Shown: piece by piece, positions 25,424 to 36,868 of the stretch | How positions within the stretch are numbered: position 1 is the first letter of the stretch | How the letters are laid out: the number at the start of each line of letters is the position of its first letter | Assembly: GCA_000720375.1 (NCBI GenBank) | Contig: JOAA01000032.1 | Span: 170,244 to 234,243, forward strand | Reading direction: 5' to 3' | Length of the DNA: 64,000 nucleotides | Source of the DNA: Rhodococcus rhodnii | GTDB lineage: Bacteria > Actinomycetota > Actinomycetes > Mycobacteriales > Pseudonocardiaceae | Program-made: the position numbers and the translations under genes | The notes under the pieces: model-generated | Databases searched by the model: none | The model's input: only the letters and a program-made list of their open reading frames with translations | Told to the model about the DNA's origin: nothing

Positions 25424-25890
25424 ACGACATCAGCCTTCTTCGACGCGGCCGCGCGGACCGCGTCCAGGATCTTCTCGTACCCGGTGCACCGGCACAGGTT
25501 TCCGGCCAGAGCTTCCCGGATCTCCGCGTCCGTGGGCTCGGTCGTCCGCTCGATCAGGTCGTGCGCGGCAACGATCAACCCGGGCGTGCAGAACCCGCAC
25601 TGCACCGCGCCCTCGTCGACAAACGCCTGCTGCACAGGGTGAAGCTCGTCCTCGGCCAGCCCCTCGACCGTCCTGACTTCCCGCCCCTCGGCCTGACCCG
25701 CCGCGACAAGGCAGGAACAGACGGGAACATCGTCGAGGTAGACCGTGCACGAGCCGCACTCGCCCTGCTCGCAGGCGTTTTTGGCGCCGGGCAGCCCGAG
25801 TCGCTCACGCAGCACGTACAGCAGGCTTTCGCCGGGCCAGACGTCGTCGGCCTGGCGCTGCACACCGTTGACGGTCACGTTCACGCGCAT
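25420..25890 (-). CDS. Xanthine dehydrogenase, 2Fe-2S subunit
   Basis: A 156-residue iron-sulfur subunit. The plant-type cluster ligands are in CEQGECGSCTVYLDDVPVC and the second cluster in QCGFCTPG and GNLCRCTGYEKI. It passes electrons from the Mo site to FAD. The ATG at 25890 (MRVNVTVNG) is chosen; it overlaps the FAD-subunit stop by 10 nt, while the longer open frame lies fully in that gene. Confidence 0.94.
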   Translation of the reverse strand: MRVNVTVNGVQRQADDVWPGESLLYVLRERLGLPGAKNACEQGECGSCTVYLDDVPVCSCLVAAGQAEGREVRTVEGLAEDELHPVQQAFVDEGAVQCGFCTPGLIVAAHDLIERTTEPTDAEIREALAGNLCRCTGYEKILDAVRAAASKKADVV

Positions 25891-26747
25891 TGCTCGGACC
25901 TCCTGTACTCGCTCCACGCCCAGCTCAAAGTGCGGCGGGCCAGCACGGCCAACGCGTGCCGCCGGTACGAGGCCGTGCCGCGGACGTCGTCGATCGGGGA
26001 CGCCGCCTGCGCCACCAGTTCGCCGAATCTCCGGAGCATCGAGTCGTACAGCGCTTCCGAGGAACCCCAGGGAAGTTCGGCGTTGAGGAACTCCTCGGCC
26101 TCGCGGGCCCGGATCGGCGTGGGTGCGGCCGAACCGATGCCTGTGCCGACCCGTTTCTGCTCGGGGTGCAAGGCGATGGCGAACGCGCACACCGCGATCA
26201 CCATGGCGTTGCGCGTCCCGACCTTGCTGAACTGCTGCGGCCCGGTCGCCGGCGGCACGTGCACAGCGGTGATCAACTCGTCCGGTTCGAGCACGTTCCG
26301 TTTCACACCAACGTAGAAATCCTTGGCCGGCACCATTCGGACACCTCGTGTCGAGGCGATCTCCACGGTCGCATCCGTGGCCAGCAGCACGGGATGTGAG
26401 TCACCGGCCGGAGATGCAGCACCCAGATTCCCGCCGACGCTGCCCCGGTTGCGGATCTGCGGCGACCCGACCGTCCGGGACGCCATCGCCAGGCCAGGCA
26501 GGCTCGTCCCCAGTTCGGTGATGATCCGGCTGTACGGCATGCAGGCACCGATCCGCACCCGGCCGTCCACAGTGGAATGACCGTGCAGCTCGGGAATCCG
26601 GTTGAGGTCCAGCAAGGCGTCCGGCCTGCGGTGGTCGAAGTTGATCTCCACCATGACGTCGGTACCGCCCGCGATCGGCACCGCTGACGGCCGGGCGGCC
26701 TTCAGCTCCAACGCCTCCGCCACTGTGGTGGGGCTCAGGAAGTCCAT
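25881..26747 (-). CDS. Xanthine dehydrogenase, FAD-binding subunit
   Basis: A 288-residue FAD subunit of the CoxM/XdhB type: MDFLSPTTVAEALELKA, the FAD loop PIAGGTDVMVEIN, and the second loop IRNRGSVGGNLGAASPAGD. It transfers electrons to NAD. Its ATG directly follows the urate oxidase stop with no gap, and it overlaps the 2Fe-2S gene by 10 nt. Confidence 0.93.
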   Translation of the reverse strand: MDFLSPTTVAEALELKAARPSAVPIAGGTDVMVEINFDHRRPDALLDLNRIPELHGHSTVDGRVRIGACMPYSRIITELGTSLPGLAMASRTVGSPQIRNRGSVGGNLGAASPAGDSHPVLLATDATVEIASTRGVRMVPAKDFYVGVKRNVLEPDELITAVHVPPATGPQQFSKVGTRNAMVIAVCAFAIALHPEQKRVGTGIGSAAPTPIRAREAEEFLNAELPWGSSEALYDSMLRRFGELVAQAASPIDDVRGTASYRRHALAVLARRTLSWAWSEYRRSEQCA

Positions 26748-27572
26748 TCACGGCTCCCGTCGGACGGTTGCTTCGATCAGGCCGTAAGGACGGTCGCCGA
26801 CGTGGAACACCACGCCGGGATTGTCCAGTCCGAACGGTGACAAGTCGGTGAGGTAGTGGTGCTTGTTGGGCAGGCTCAACCGGATCTCGGTTATCTCCGG
26901 CACGCTCTCGAGAACACGCGTGCCCATGGCATAAAGCGTTTGCTGCAACGAATAGCTGTAGGTGTTGGTGAACGCCTCAAGCAGGCTTGTCCGGGCGGTC
27001 GCGTAGGCCTTGCCCCAGTCGACGTTGGTGGACGAGAACAGCCAGCGGGCATCCACCGCTGTCGCCAGGATGCGGTCCTTGGTCTCCGGCAGCGTCGTGT
27101 ACTCGTCACGCGGATAGCCCCAGAACTCCGAGTCAGTGGTGTTCAGCACGGTCAGGTCCTTGATCCCACCCTCGACCGTCGCTTCGCCGTCGTAGGTCAC
27201 CTTCGCCAGCCGCGTGCCCTCGCCGGAACGGGAGAACGAGTGCGGCCCCAGCCGAGTCCACGGGTACTGCTCGATCTCGACGTGTGCCCGGTGAATGCTC
27301 GGCAGCTGCCCGACGAAGTGCTTGGCCAGCCGCAGGCCGTACGCCTCGATCTGGCCGATGCCGTCCCGTGCGAACGCCAGGACGGTGTTCTTCTGGGTGT
27401 CGGTGGCGAGGACCTTGTCGTTCGCGCCGGTCAGATGGGTGTCGGCGAGGTCGCCCGCGAGTGCGGTGCTGACGTTGAGGTCCACCAACCGGTGCTCGTC
27501 GCCGTCGCGCTCGACGCGGACGAGCCGGTTCTCCGCTTTCCCGTACTGGTTCTCGCCGAGAACGATCGGCAT
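26748..27572 (-). CDS. Urate oxidase (uricase)
   Basis: A 274-residue cofactor-free uricase that oxidises urate to 5-hydroxyisourate. Family marks: ENQYGKAENRLVRVERDGD, the Thr-containing TDTQKNTVLAFARDG, HSFSRSG, LTVLNTTDSEFWGYPRDEYTTL and NKHHYLTDLSPFG. The ATG follows AAAGGACCGAAG at proper distance. It lies between HIU hydrolase and the xanthine dehydrogenase genes and uses their product. Confidence 0.95.
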   Translation of the reverse strand: MPIVLGENQYGKAENRLVRVERDGDEHRLVDLNVSTALAGDLADTHLTGANDKVLATDTQKNTVLAFARDGIGQIEAYGLRLAKHFVGQLPSIHRAHVEIEQYPWTRLGPHSFSRSGEGTRLAKVTYDGEATVEGGIKDLTVLNTTDSEFWGYPRDEYTTLPETKDRILATAVDARWLFSSTNVDWGKAYATARTSLLEAFTNTYSYSLQQTLYAMGTRVLESVPEITEIRLSLPNKHHYLTDLSPFGLDNPGVVFHVGDRPYGLIEATVRREP

Positions 27573-27586
27573 CTTCGGTCCTTTCC

Positions 27587-27877
27587 TCAACTGCCTCGAT
27601 AGGTCGAGTACGCGAACGGGCTGAGCAGCAGTGGCACGTGGTAGTGCTCGGCCGGGTCGGTGACCCGGAACGTCACCGCGACCTCGGGATAGAACGGGCC
27701 TTCGACCTCGAAGACCAGCCGGTGCACGCCCTCGGCGGCGTCCCAGCCGGTGATCCGGCCGTCCTTGTCGGTCTTGCCGGACTCCAGGACCGTCCCGTCC
27801 CTGCTTTCCAACCGGACGACAACTCCCCACGCGGGCTTTCCGGAAGCCGCATCCAGAACGTGAGTCGACAAACTCAT
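27587..27877 (-). CDS. uraH: 5-hydroxyisourate hydrolase (transthyretin-like)
   Basis: A 96-residue HIU hydrolase. It carries the N-terminal MSLSTHVLDAASGKPA, HRLVFEVEGPFYPEV and the C-terminal YRGS tetrapeptide that marks the enzyme as opposed to transthyretin. It converts hydroxyisourate to OHCU. The ATG at 27877 overlaps the OHCU decarboxylase stop as ATGA; the longer GTG form is less likely. Confidence 0.95.
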   Translation of the reverse strand: MSLSTHVLDAASGKPAWGVVVRLESRDGTVLESGKTDKDGRITGWDAAEGVHRLVFEVEGPFYPEVAVTFRVTDPAEHYHVPLLLSPFAYSTYRGS

Positions 27878-28332
27878 TCCAGACACCTCAGAAGACGTTG
27901 ACGGACGATCTTCGCCAGCTCACGGCGCACTTCGGCGCGTTCGTCCACCTCGTTGTCGGTCAGCCGTCTGCGCAGCTCAGCGAGCACTTCGGCAGCGCTC
28001 AAGCCCTGGGCGCTGATCAGGAACACCCGGTCGAACCGGCGCTCGTACTCCTCGTTCGCCGCGGCCAGTTCGGCGTCCGCGCCGACGGCCGCCGACTGCT
28101 CCTGCCGTGACCACTCGGCCTCGCGGCTCGACCCGGCCATCCGGCTGCCGATGCGTGGGTGCGCGGCCAGCGCCTCGGTGATGTCCCGCCAGGCCAGCGC
28201 GGCCAGCTCGGCGTCCGACGTGGCCAGCAGCTTCTCCACGTCCGGGTACGGCGCGTTGGCGTCCATGTGCAGCGCCCACCGGCGCGACGCACAGCACGCC
28301 AGCAGTTCCGTCGTGGACAGTCGTCGAAGCAT
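27874..28332 (-). CDS. uraD: OHCU decarboxylase
   Basis: A 152-residue 2-oxo-4-hydroxy-4-carboxy-5-ureidoimidazoline decarboxylase, giving S-allantoin. The catalytic His is in AAHPRIGSRM, and SREAEWSRQEQSA plus NEEYERRFDRVFLISAQGLSA are typical. It is the first gene of the minus-strand purine operon. A short dyad (28417-28436) lies about 85 nt upstream. Confidence 0.92.
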   Translation of the reverse strand: MLRRLSTTELLACCASRRWALHMDANAPYPDVEKLLATSDAELAALAWRDITEALAAHPRIGSRMAGSSREAEWSRQEQSAAVGADAELAAANEEYERRFDRVFLISAQGLSAAEVLAELRRRLTDNEVDERAEVRRELAKIVRQRLLRCLE

Positions 28333-28416
28333 GTGACCCAGTCAACAATCTGGCCACGCGTGCTCACCAGCGGCGAAAACCATGAAAAGGGACCGAGCGG
28401 GGGAGTACCGTTTTGT

Positions 28417-28436
28417 AGGTTCCTCCAAACGAACCT
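28417..28436. promoter_or_regulatory. Dyad upstream of the purine operon
   Basis: AGGTTC-N8-GAACCT, perfect 6-nt arms, in the only intergenic gap (28333-28439) ahead of uraD. A possible operator for the neighbouring PucR regulator; the assignment is inferred from position only. Confidence 0.4.
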
Positions 28437-28439
28437 GGT

Positions 28440-28790
28440 TTAGCCTGGCTCAGGCGGCCGGGCCGACAGGTCGACGATGGTCGCCTGGCCGACCGGCTCG
28501 TCGAGATGGACGGTGGTGGTGTTCATGCCTCCGATGGCGCTGCGGGTGCCGCCGCCGGTGTCTTGGCGTATCCAGACCCGGATCCCGAGGTGATCGCCGT
28601 GGCGCTGCACTTCGATGTGGTCGACCGGATCGGACACGAACGGATCGATCGTGAACTGGATGCGGACCGCCCGATCCTCCGGGCGAGGGGCGGTTTCGAG
28701 CCAGAACGACGTCGGCACGACCCGGTAGCCGGGCCCGCATGCGGCGAGGGCGCACAGCAGGGCCACGACCGGGAGAAGCCTCCAGCCCAT
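28440..28790 (-). CDS. Small lipoprotein, unknown
   Basis: A 116-residue predicted lipoprotein. MGWRLLPVVALLCALAACGPG is a signal peptide with lipobox LAAC. The mature part (VVPTSFWLETAPRPEDRAVRIQFTIDP, IEVQRHGDHLGIRVWI) is beta-rich with no recognised domain. ATG 28790 is chosen for the signal peptide; a GTG five codons earlier also fits. It is divergent from pucR with about 20 nt between the starts and in line with uraD, so it may share control with the purine genes. Confidence 0.65.
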   Translation of the reverse strand: MGWRLLPVVALLCALAACGPGYRVVPTSFWLETAPRPEDRAVRIQFTIDPFVSDPVDHIEVQRHGDHLGIRVWIRQDTGGGTRSAIGGMNTTTVHLDEPVGQATIVDLSARPPEPG

Positions 28791-28810
28791 CACGAACCGG
28801 GACACTAGCG

Positions 28811-30292
28811 GTGAACCTCAAAACGTTGCTCCAGACCGCTGATCTGGGCCTTGAGCTGCTGGTCGGTGCGGACGCGGTGGACCGGCCGATCAGCAGGGTC
28901 TTCACCGCGACGCTGCGCGACCCGCGCCGGTTTCTGACCGGCGGCGAGCTGGTGCTCAGCGGGATGGAGTGGTGGCAGGCCCCGGAGGACTCCGAGGCGT
29001 TCGTGGCGGGCCTGGCCGAAGCCGGCGTGACGGCACTCGGAGCGGGTACGGCCGAATCAGGCGGCGTCATGCCCGAGCACGTGGTCGACGCCTGCAAGCG
29101 GCACAACCTGCCGTTGTTCGTTGTGCCCGTGCACATCGCGTTCGCCACCATCAGCGAACGCGTGATCCTGGGGCTCGCGGCCGAACGAGCCACGCCGAAC
29201 CTTGATCGGCACCGTCGCCTGGTCGCGGTCGTCACGGCTGGCGGCGGGCTCGATGCGTTGGTCGCGGCTGGGCAGACGGAGCTCGGCGCGGACTGCTGGG
29301 TGCTCAGTGCGGCCGGGCGGGTCATTGCCGGGACAGGCGAACCGCCGGACATGGCCAAGCTGACCAAGAGGTTCCTGCACGCGGAACGGCTGCCGATCGT
29401 GACCGGTGGGCTGTCGGTGTTCGCCACGACCGCCAAGGAACGAGCGCTTGGCTGGTTCCTGGTGGTGGCCGGGGACTTCCGCAAGTGGGAACGCGAACGC
29501 CAGGACGTGGCGAGCGAGTTCGCCACGCTGATCGGCCTGGAGCGCTCGCGGCTGGACGAGGCGCGCCGGATCGAGAACCGGGCGGCGAAACCGTTGCTGC
29601 GGCTGCTGCTTTCGGAGCGGACGACGCTGAACGAGATTCAGTCGCAGCTGGCCGCAACCGAGATCAACTCCACCGAGATCGTGACCGTCTCGGCGAGCAA
29701 ACACTCCGCGGCGGTGGTGGACGACCTGCTGTCCGCATTCGACGGACCGGCGCTCGTCGGCACGGTCGACGACGAGGCGTTCGGCTTGCTCGGCACGAAC
29801 CAGCCCGTCACGGCCGACATCAAAACAATGGTGCGGACGATGGAATCCGCGCTTGGCCCAACGGGTCTCGTGCTCGGCCTCGGCCGTTGCACAGATGCGA
29901 CGGGGCTCAGGACGGCGATTTTGCAGGCGCGGTACGCCCGTAAGCTCGCGGAGCGGTCACCAGGTCGTGTCACGGTGATGGCGGGCGACGAGGTGGCGTC
30001 GCACTTGTTGTTGCTCGCGGCCGTCCCGGACGAACTGCGCCGGTCGTTCCGCAACCAGATCCTCGGCCCACTGTCCACATACGACGCCACCCACAAGTCG
30101 GAGCTGACCAGGACTCTGCGGGTTTTCCTGGAGCACTCCGGATCGTGGACACTGGCCGCGGCGCAGCTGCACGTGCACGTGAACACGTTGCGGTACCGGA
30201 TAACCCGGATCACCGAACTGACTGGGCGCGATCCCAACCGGTTCGGTGACCGGGTCGATCTCTACCTCGCGCTGGCGAACGACACGGACTGA
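28811..30292 (+). CDS. pucR: PucR family transcriptional regulator
   Basis: A 493-residue PucR-type activator. The N-terminal purine-catabolism domain is visible (VNLKTLLQTADLGLELLVGAD...PRRFLTGGELVLSGMEWW) and the C-terminal helix-turn-helix reads FLEHSGSWTLAAAQLHVHVNTLRYRITRI. The GTG at 28811 is used; no ribosome site is seen, so it may be leaderless. It lies next to the purine genes and is the likely regulator of their use in nitrogen supply. The stop is immediately followed by that of the convergent binding protein. Confidence 0.9.
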   Translation: MNLKTLLQTADLGLELLVGADAVDRPISRVFTATLRDPRRFLTGGELVLSGMEWWQAPEDSEAFVAGLAEAGVTALGAGTAESGGVMPEHVVDACKRHNLPLFVVPVHIAFATISERVILGLAAERATPNLDRHRRLVAVVTAGGGLDALVAAGQTELGADCWVLSAAGRVIAGTGEPPDMAKLTKRFLHAERLPIVTGGLSVFATTAKERALGWFLVVAGDFRKWERERQDVASEFATLIGLERSRLDEARRIENRAAKPLLRLLLSERTTLNEIQSQLAATEINSTEIVTVSASKHSAAVVDDLLSAFDGPALVGTVDDEAFGLLGTNQPVTADIKTMVRTMESALGPTGLVLGLGRCTDATGLRTAILQARYARKLAERSPGRVTVMAGDEVASHLLLLAAVPDELRRSFRNQILGPLSTYDATHKSELTRTLRVFLEHSGSWTLAAAQLHVHVNTLRYRITRITELTGRDPNRFGDRVDLYLALANDTD

Positions 30293-31282
30293 CTAGCCCC
30301 GCGGCGGGTTGAAGATCATCGATTCCGGGTTGATCTGCTTGGCCTTCTCCATCAGGCCGTACTGCGTCATCAGGTCGATCACCCGCTGCATGCGCACCGG
30401 GCTCATCGCGGTCGGCCACGTGCCGAGGCGCATCAGGCTGACGGTGTCCTTGTCCACTTTGGCGTAGCTGGTCACGGTCTGCTCGACCAGGCTGCGGTTG
30501 GCCGCGTCCCGCTGTCCCTTGACGATCGCCCGCTGGAACGCCGCCGTGGTCTTCGGGTTCTCCTGTGCGTACTTGGCGCTGGTCGCCCACACCGCGATCG
30601 GCACGTCCAAAGTGGCCCCGGTCGCCGCGTCCAGCACCGGCAGCATCCCGGCCTTGCGCTGCGCCTGGGTGATGTACGGCTCCACCATGAACGCGGCGTC
30701 GACGTTCTTGCGCTCGATGGCCGCCTGCATGTCCGGGAACGGGATCTCGGTGAAGGTCACCGTCTTGATGTCCACACCGTTGGCCTCGAGCGCGGACCGT
30801 GCGGTCAGTTCGACGATGTTCGCCTTGGTGTTGATCGCGATCTTCTTGCCGGCCAGGTCGGCTGGCTTGGTGATCGCGTTGTCCTTGCCGGTCAGGATCA
30901 GGAACATGCCCTGAGCGGCCTGGTAGGCGTCCGCGACCAGCTTGATGTCCAGCACGTTCTTGTACTGCGCGGTGAAGAACGAGACGTAGTTGCCGAATGC
31001 GAACTGCAGTTCGCCGTTGGCAAGGCCGGGCACCGCCGCCGCGCCGCCCGGCAGCGACTTCAGTTCGACATCAAGGCCTTCCTGGGTGAAGTAGCCTTTC
31101 TGCTGTGCGATGGCCAGCGGTACGGTGTCCACAATGGGCAACGTGCCGACGACCACTTTGGTCTGCTCCAAACCGCCTGTCTGGTTGGGCTTTTCGGTAT
31201 CCCCACCCAGTGCCGAACAGCTGGCGGCGGCGAGGGCGAGGACGCAGGACAGGGCTATGCGCCACGGACGGGCGAGTGACAT
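30293..31282 (-). CDS. Orphan ABC substrate-binding lipoprotein (NMT1/TauA-like)
   Basis: A 329-residue lipoprotein: RIALSCVLALAAASCSALGG has a lipobox, and the mature part is of the NMT1/SsuA/TauA class (KVVVGTLPIVDTVPLAIAQQKGYFTQEGLDVEL, GELQFAFGNY, DAAFMVEPYITQAQ). The ATG follows AGGAGAA. No permease or ATPase gene is adjacent. The tail-to-tail position with pucR suggests, weakly, a purine- or pyrimidine-like ligand. Confidence 0.86.
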   Translation of the reverse strand: MSLARPWRIALSCVLALAAASCSALGGDTEKPNQTGGLEQTKVVVGTLPIVDTVPLAIAQQKGYFTQEGLDVELKSLPGGAAAVPGLANGELQFAFGNYVSFFTAQYKNVLDIKLVADAYQAAQGMFLILTGKDNAITKPADLAGKKIAINTKANIVELTARSALEANGVDIKTVTFTEIPFPDMQAAIERKNVDAAFMVEPYITQAQRKAGMLPVLDAATGATLDVPIAVWATSAKYAQENPKTTAAFQRAIVKGQRDAANRSLVEQTVTSYAKVDKDTVSLMRLGTWPTAMSPVRMQRVIDLMTQYGLMEKAKQINPESMIFNPPRG

Positions 31283-31417
31283 GCGGGGTTCTCCTGGCAG
31301 GCAAGACACGATGATCTGGGCCGGATCAGACCACATCGTCCCTGTTCAACGCCAGTCGACGGACCCTACTTTCGACTGAAATATGCCAGAGCTCACTCGT
31401 TAAGTGGCACGAATGTG

Positions 31418-33257
<1,840 letters not shown>

Positions 33258-33331
33258 TCCCAAAACGCTCTGCGAGTGTGTGAGAATCCCCGGCGCAAGA
33301 TCCATTCGGGCGATTGGTGGGAGACGTCACA

Positions 33332-33757
33332 ATGAACCGACTGGCAGTGCTGGCTGTGCCGGCCGCGCTACTCGCGCTTGCGCTGAGTGGCTGCGGCAGC
33401 AAGGAAACCGGCTCGCCCGTACCTGTCCAGAACCAGAACCAGCCAGGCACCCCGGCGGCCGCCACCGACACCAAAGAGGACACGTCCGCCGCGTCGGACG
33501 TGAAGATCACACAGTGCCTGAACAAGTCCTACGGGCAGGACGTCACCCTGGAGGTCACCAACAGCACCGCCCAGGACCAGCGGTACGTCGTCGGGGTGAA
33601 CATCACGGACGCCAGCGGCGGCAAGAGCGAAGCCCGGTTCGCCAAGAACCGGATGACCCCTGGGCAGACCATCACCGAGAAGATCCCCGGTGACACCCCG
33701 TTGAAGGGCGAGGTCAAGTGCGAGATCGGGGAGGCCAAGCGCCTTCCACCCAAGTAA
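33332..33757 (+). CDS. Small secreted lipoprotein, unknown
   Basis: A 141-residue lipoprotein: MNRLAVLAVPAALLALALSGCGS has the lipobox LSGC. A Gln/Pro/Thr-rich tether follows, then a beta-rich domain (TLEVTNSTAQDQRYVVGVNITDASGGKS, MTPGQTITEKIPG) like FxLYD/bacterial Ig-type extracellular modules with two Cys that could pair. Function unknown; probably envelope-attached. ATG 33332 follows GGGAG. Confidence 0.78.
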   Translation: MNRLAVLAVPAALLALALSGCGSKETGSPVPVQNQNQPGTPAAATDTKEDTSAASDVKITQCLNKSYGQDVTLEVTNSTAQDQRYVVGVNITDASGGKSEARFAKNRMTPGQTITEKIPGDTPLKGEVKCEIGEAKRLPPK

Positions 33758-33764
33758 GCGCCGG

Positions 33765-34987
<1,223 letters not shown>

Positions 34988-34988
<1 letters not shown>

Positions 34989-35413
34989 CAGATCTCCGGT
35001 TCGGGCGCGTGCTCGGCGATCGGCCGGATGTCCACGTACCACTCGGTGTCGAGCTGGGCGTGCTCCGGGTGCGGGGTGTTGACCAGCTGCGCCGCGATCT
35101 CAGTCGCGCGGTCGATGCTCTCGCATTCCACGATCGTGTACCCGGCGAGCACTTCCTGCGTCTCCGGGTACGGCCCGTCGGTCACCACGGGCACACCGTC
35201 CTTGGCGCTGATCCGGCGGGCGTGCGCCGGGTCGCTCAGGCCGCGGGCCTCGACGAACTCACCGGACTCGACCAGCGCGTTGTTCCAGTCGCCCATGAAC
35301 TTGTGCAGCGTCTGGACCTCCTCGAGGGTCCAGGCCTGGCGGTCGGCCGGGGTGTTGCCGGTCAGCACGTCGTAGTCGCGCTGCGAACCCATCAGCATGA
35401 TCATGTACTTCAT
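34988..35413 (-). CDS. YCII/DGPF-domain protein
   Basis: A 141-residue YCII-related protein (MKYMIMLMGSQRDYD, VTDGPYPETQEVLAGYTIVECES). DGPF-type proteins are encoded with ECF42-type sigma factors and this gene overlaps the sigma gene by 1 nt. The role of the pair is not well defined. The ATG follows GAGAGGAG. A 7-nt-arm dyad sits directly upstream. Confidence 0.9.
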
Positions 35414-35424
35414 GGTGGTGCTCC

Positions 35425-35448
35425 TCTCTGGGGTTGTTACGCCAGAGA
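35425..35448. promoter_or_regulatory. Dyad upstream of the YCII-sigma operon
   Basis: TCTCTGG-N10-CCAGAGA, perfect 7-nt arms, 12 nt upstream of the YCII start codon. It could be an mRNA leader hairpin or an operator. Confidence 0.4.
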
Positions 35449-35559
35449 CGTCGAAGCAGGATCCGCGACCCGGACATCCCCCGCGAAGAAATTTTCACCG
35501 CAGTGTCTCCCGGCCGACCATGCTAGAGCGTGGCTGATCAATCCACGGGAGGTCGAGCC

Positions 35560-36816
35560 TTGTCGGATCCGGTGACCATCGCCATCGTCGGGGCAGGCAG
35601 TCGCGGCAACAACTACGCCGCCGGAGCGGTGCGGACAGGCCACGCGCGGATCGTCGCCGTGGCCGAGCCACGCCCGGTGGCACAGAAGCTCTTCGCCGAC
35701 AGGTACGACGTGCCGGCGGACGCCGTCTTCGACGACTGGCGTGACCTGCTCGACCGGCCACGGATCGCCGACGTCGCGGTGATCGCCACCCAGGACCAAG
35801 ATCACGTGGATCCGGCCGTCGCGCTCGCTGAGCGGGGCTATCACCTCATGCTAGAAAAGCCGATGGCCACGTCCGAAGCGGACTGCGAGCGGATCGTGCG
35901 GGCGGTGGAGGACGCCGGCGTGCTGCTGGCGGTGTGCCACGTGCTGCGCTACACGCCGTACTCCCGGGCGCTCAAACAGGTTGTTGACAGTGGACGGATC
36001 GGCCACATCGTCAGCGTCGAGCACCTGGAGCCGGTGGGCTGGTGGCATCAGGCGCACTCGTATGTCCGGGGCAACTGGCGCCGCGAGGACGAGTCGAGCT
36101 TCATGCTGATGACCAAGTCGTGTCACGACTTGGACTGGCTGGCGTACATCATCGGCAGGCCGGCCGAGCGGGTCTCGTCCTTCGGCGGGCTGTACGAGTT
36201 CCGGGCGGAACGCAAGCCGGAAGGGGCCGCTGACCGTTGCCTGGACTGCGCGGTGGAAGCGACCTGTCCATACTCGGCGCCACGGATCTATCTGCCGTTC
36301 CTGGAACAACCACACAAGAACTGGCCGTTGTCCGTGGTCACCACGGACCGCACTTTCGACGGGCTGATGAACGCGCTGCGCGAAGGACCGTACGGCCGCT
36401 GCGTGTACGCGTGTGACAACGACGTGGTCGACCATCAGGTGGTCAACATCGAGTACTCCGGTGGCGTGACGGCGTCGTTCACCATGACAGCGTTCGCCGC
36501 TTATTCACACCGTAAGACCAGGATCTTCGGGACCCGGGGATCGATCGAGGGCGACGGGGAAACCATCGCCATCCACGACTTCCTGACCGGCCCAGAGGTG
36601 ATAGACCCGGGAGCCGCCGGAGGGGCCACGGCCGCCGACGGGCACGGCGGCGGTGATCAAGGGCTTGTCGACGCCTTTGTCTCAGCGGTCCGCACCGGCG
36701 ACACCGGGCTGATCTTGACCAACGGCCGGGAAAGCCTGGCATCGCATCGGCTTGTCTGGGCGGCCGAGCACGCCCGCCGCACCGGCACGGTGGTCGCTCT
36801 CGCTGCAGGAACGTGA
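35560..36816 (+). CDS. Gfo/Idh/MocA family oxidoreductase
   Basis: A 418-residue NAD(P)-dependent sugar/polyol oxidoreductase. N-terminal Rossmann motif IAIVGAGSRGNNYA, then MLEKPMATSEADC with the catalytic Lys of the EKP motif, and KSCHDLDWLAYIIGRP. A cysteine cluster (CLDCAVEATC) sits mid-protein and could bind metal, unusual for generic members. TTG 35560 is chosen because GGGAGG lies 7 nt ahead; the upstream GTG at 35530 lacks one. Substrate unknown. Confidence 0.88.
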   Translation: MSDPVTIAIVGAGSRGNNYAAGAVRTGHARIVAVAEPRPVAQKLFADRYDVPADAVFDDWRDLLDRPRIADVAVIATQDQDHVDPAVALAERGYHLMLEKPMATSEADCERIVRAVEDAGVLLAVCHVLRYTPYSRALKQVVDSGRIGHIVSVEHLEPVGWWHQAHSYVRGNWRREDESSFMLMTKSCHDLDWLAYIIGRPAERVSSFGGLYEFRAERKPEGAADRCLDCAVEATCPYSAPRIYLPFLEQPHKNWPLSVVTTDRTFDGLMNALREGPYGRCVYACDNDVVDHQVVNIEYSGGVTASFTMTAFAAYSHRKTRIFGTRGSIEGDGETIAIHDFLTGPEVIDPGAAGGATAADGHGGGDQGLVDAFVSAVRTGDTGLILTNGRESLASHRLVWAAEHARRTGTVVALAAGT

Positions 36817-36868
36817 AAGCTGCGTCTTACTGGCCGAGGCGCGCGGCTCGTGTCGACACAATCCCCGC

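Noticed and set aside
36752..36868. Upstream extension of the frame at 36869
   Set aside because: It overlaps the end of the oxidoreductase gene and adds no conserved-looking sequence; ATG 36869 is preferred.
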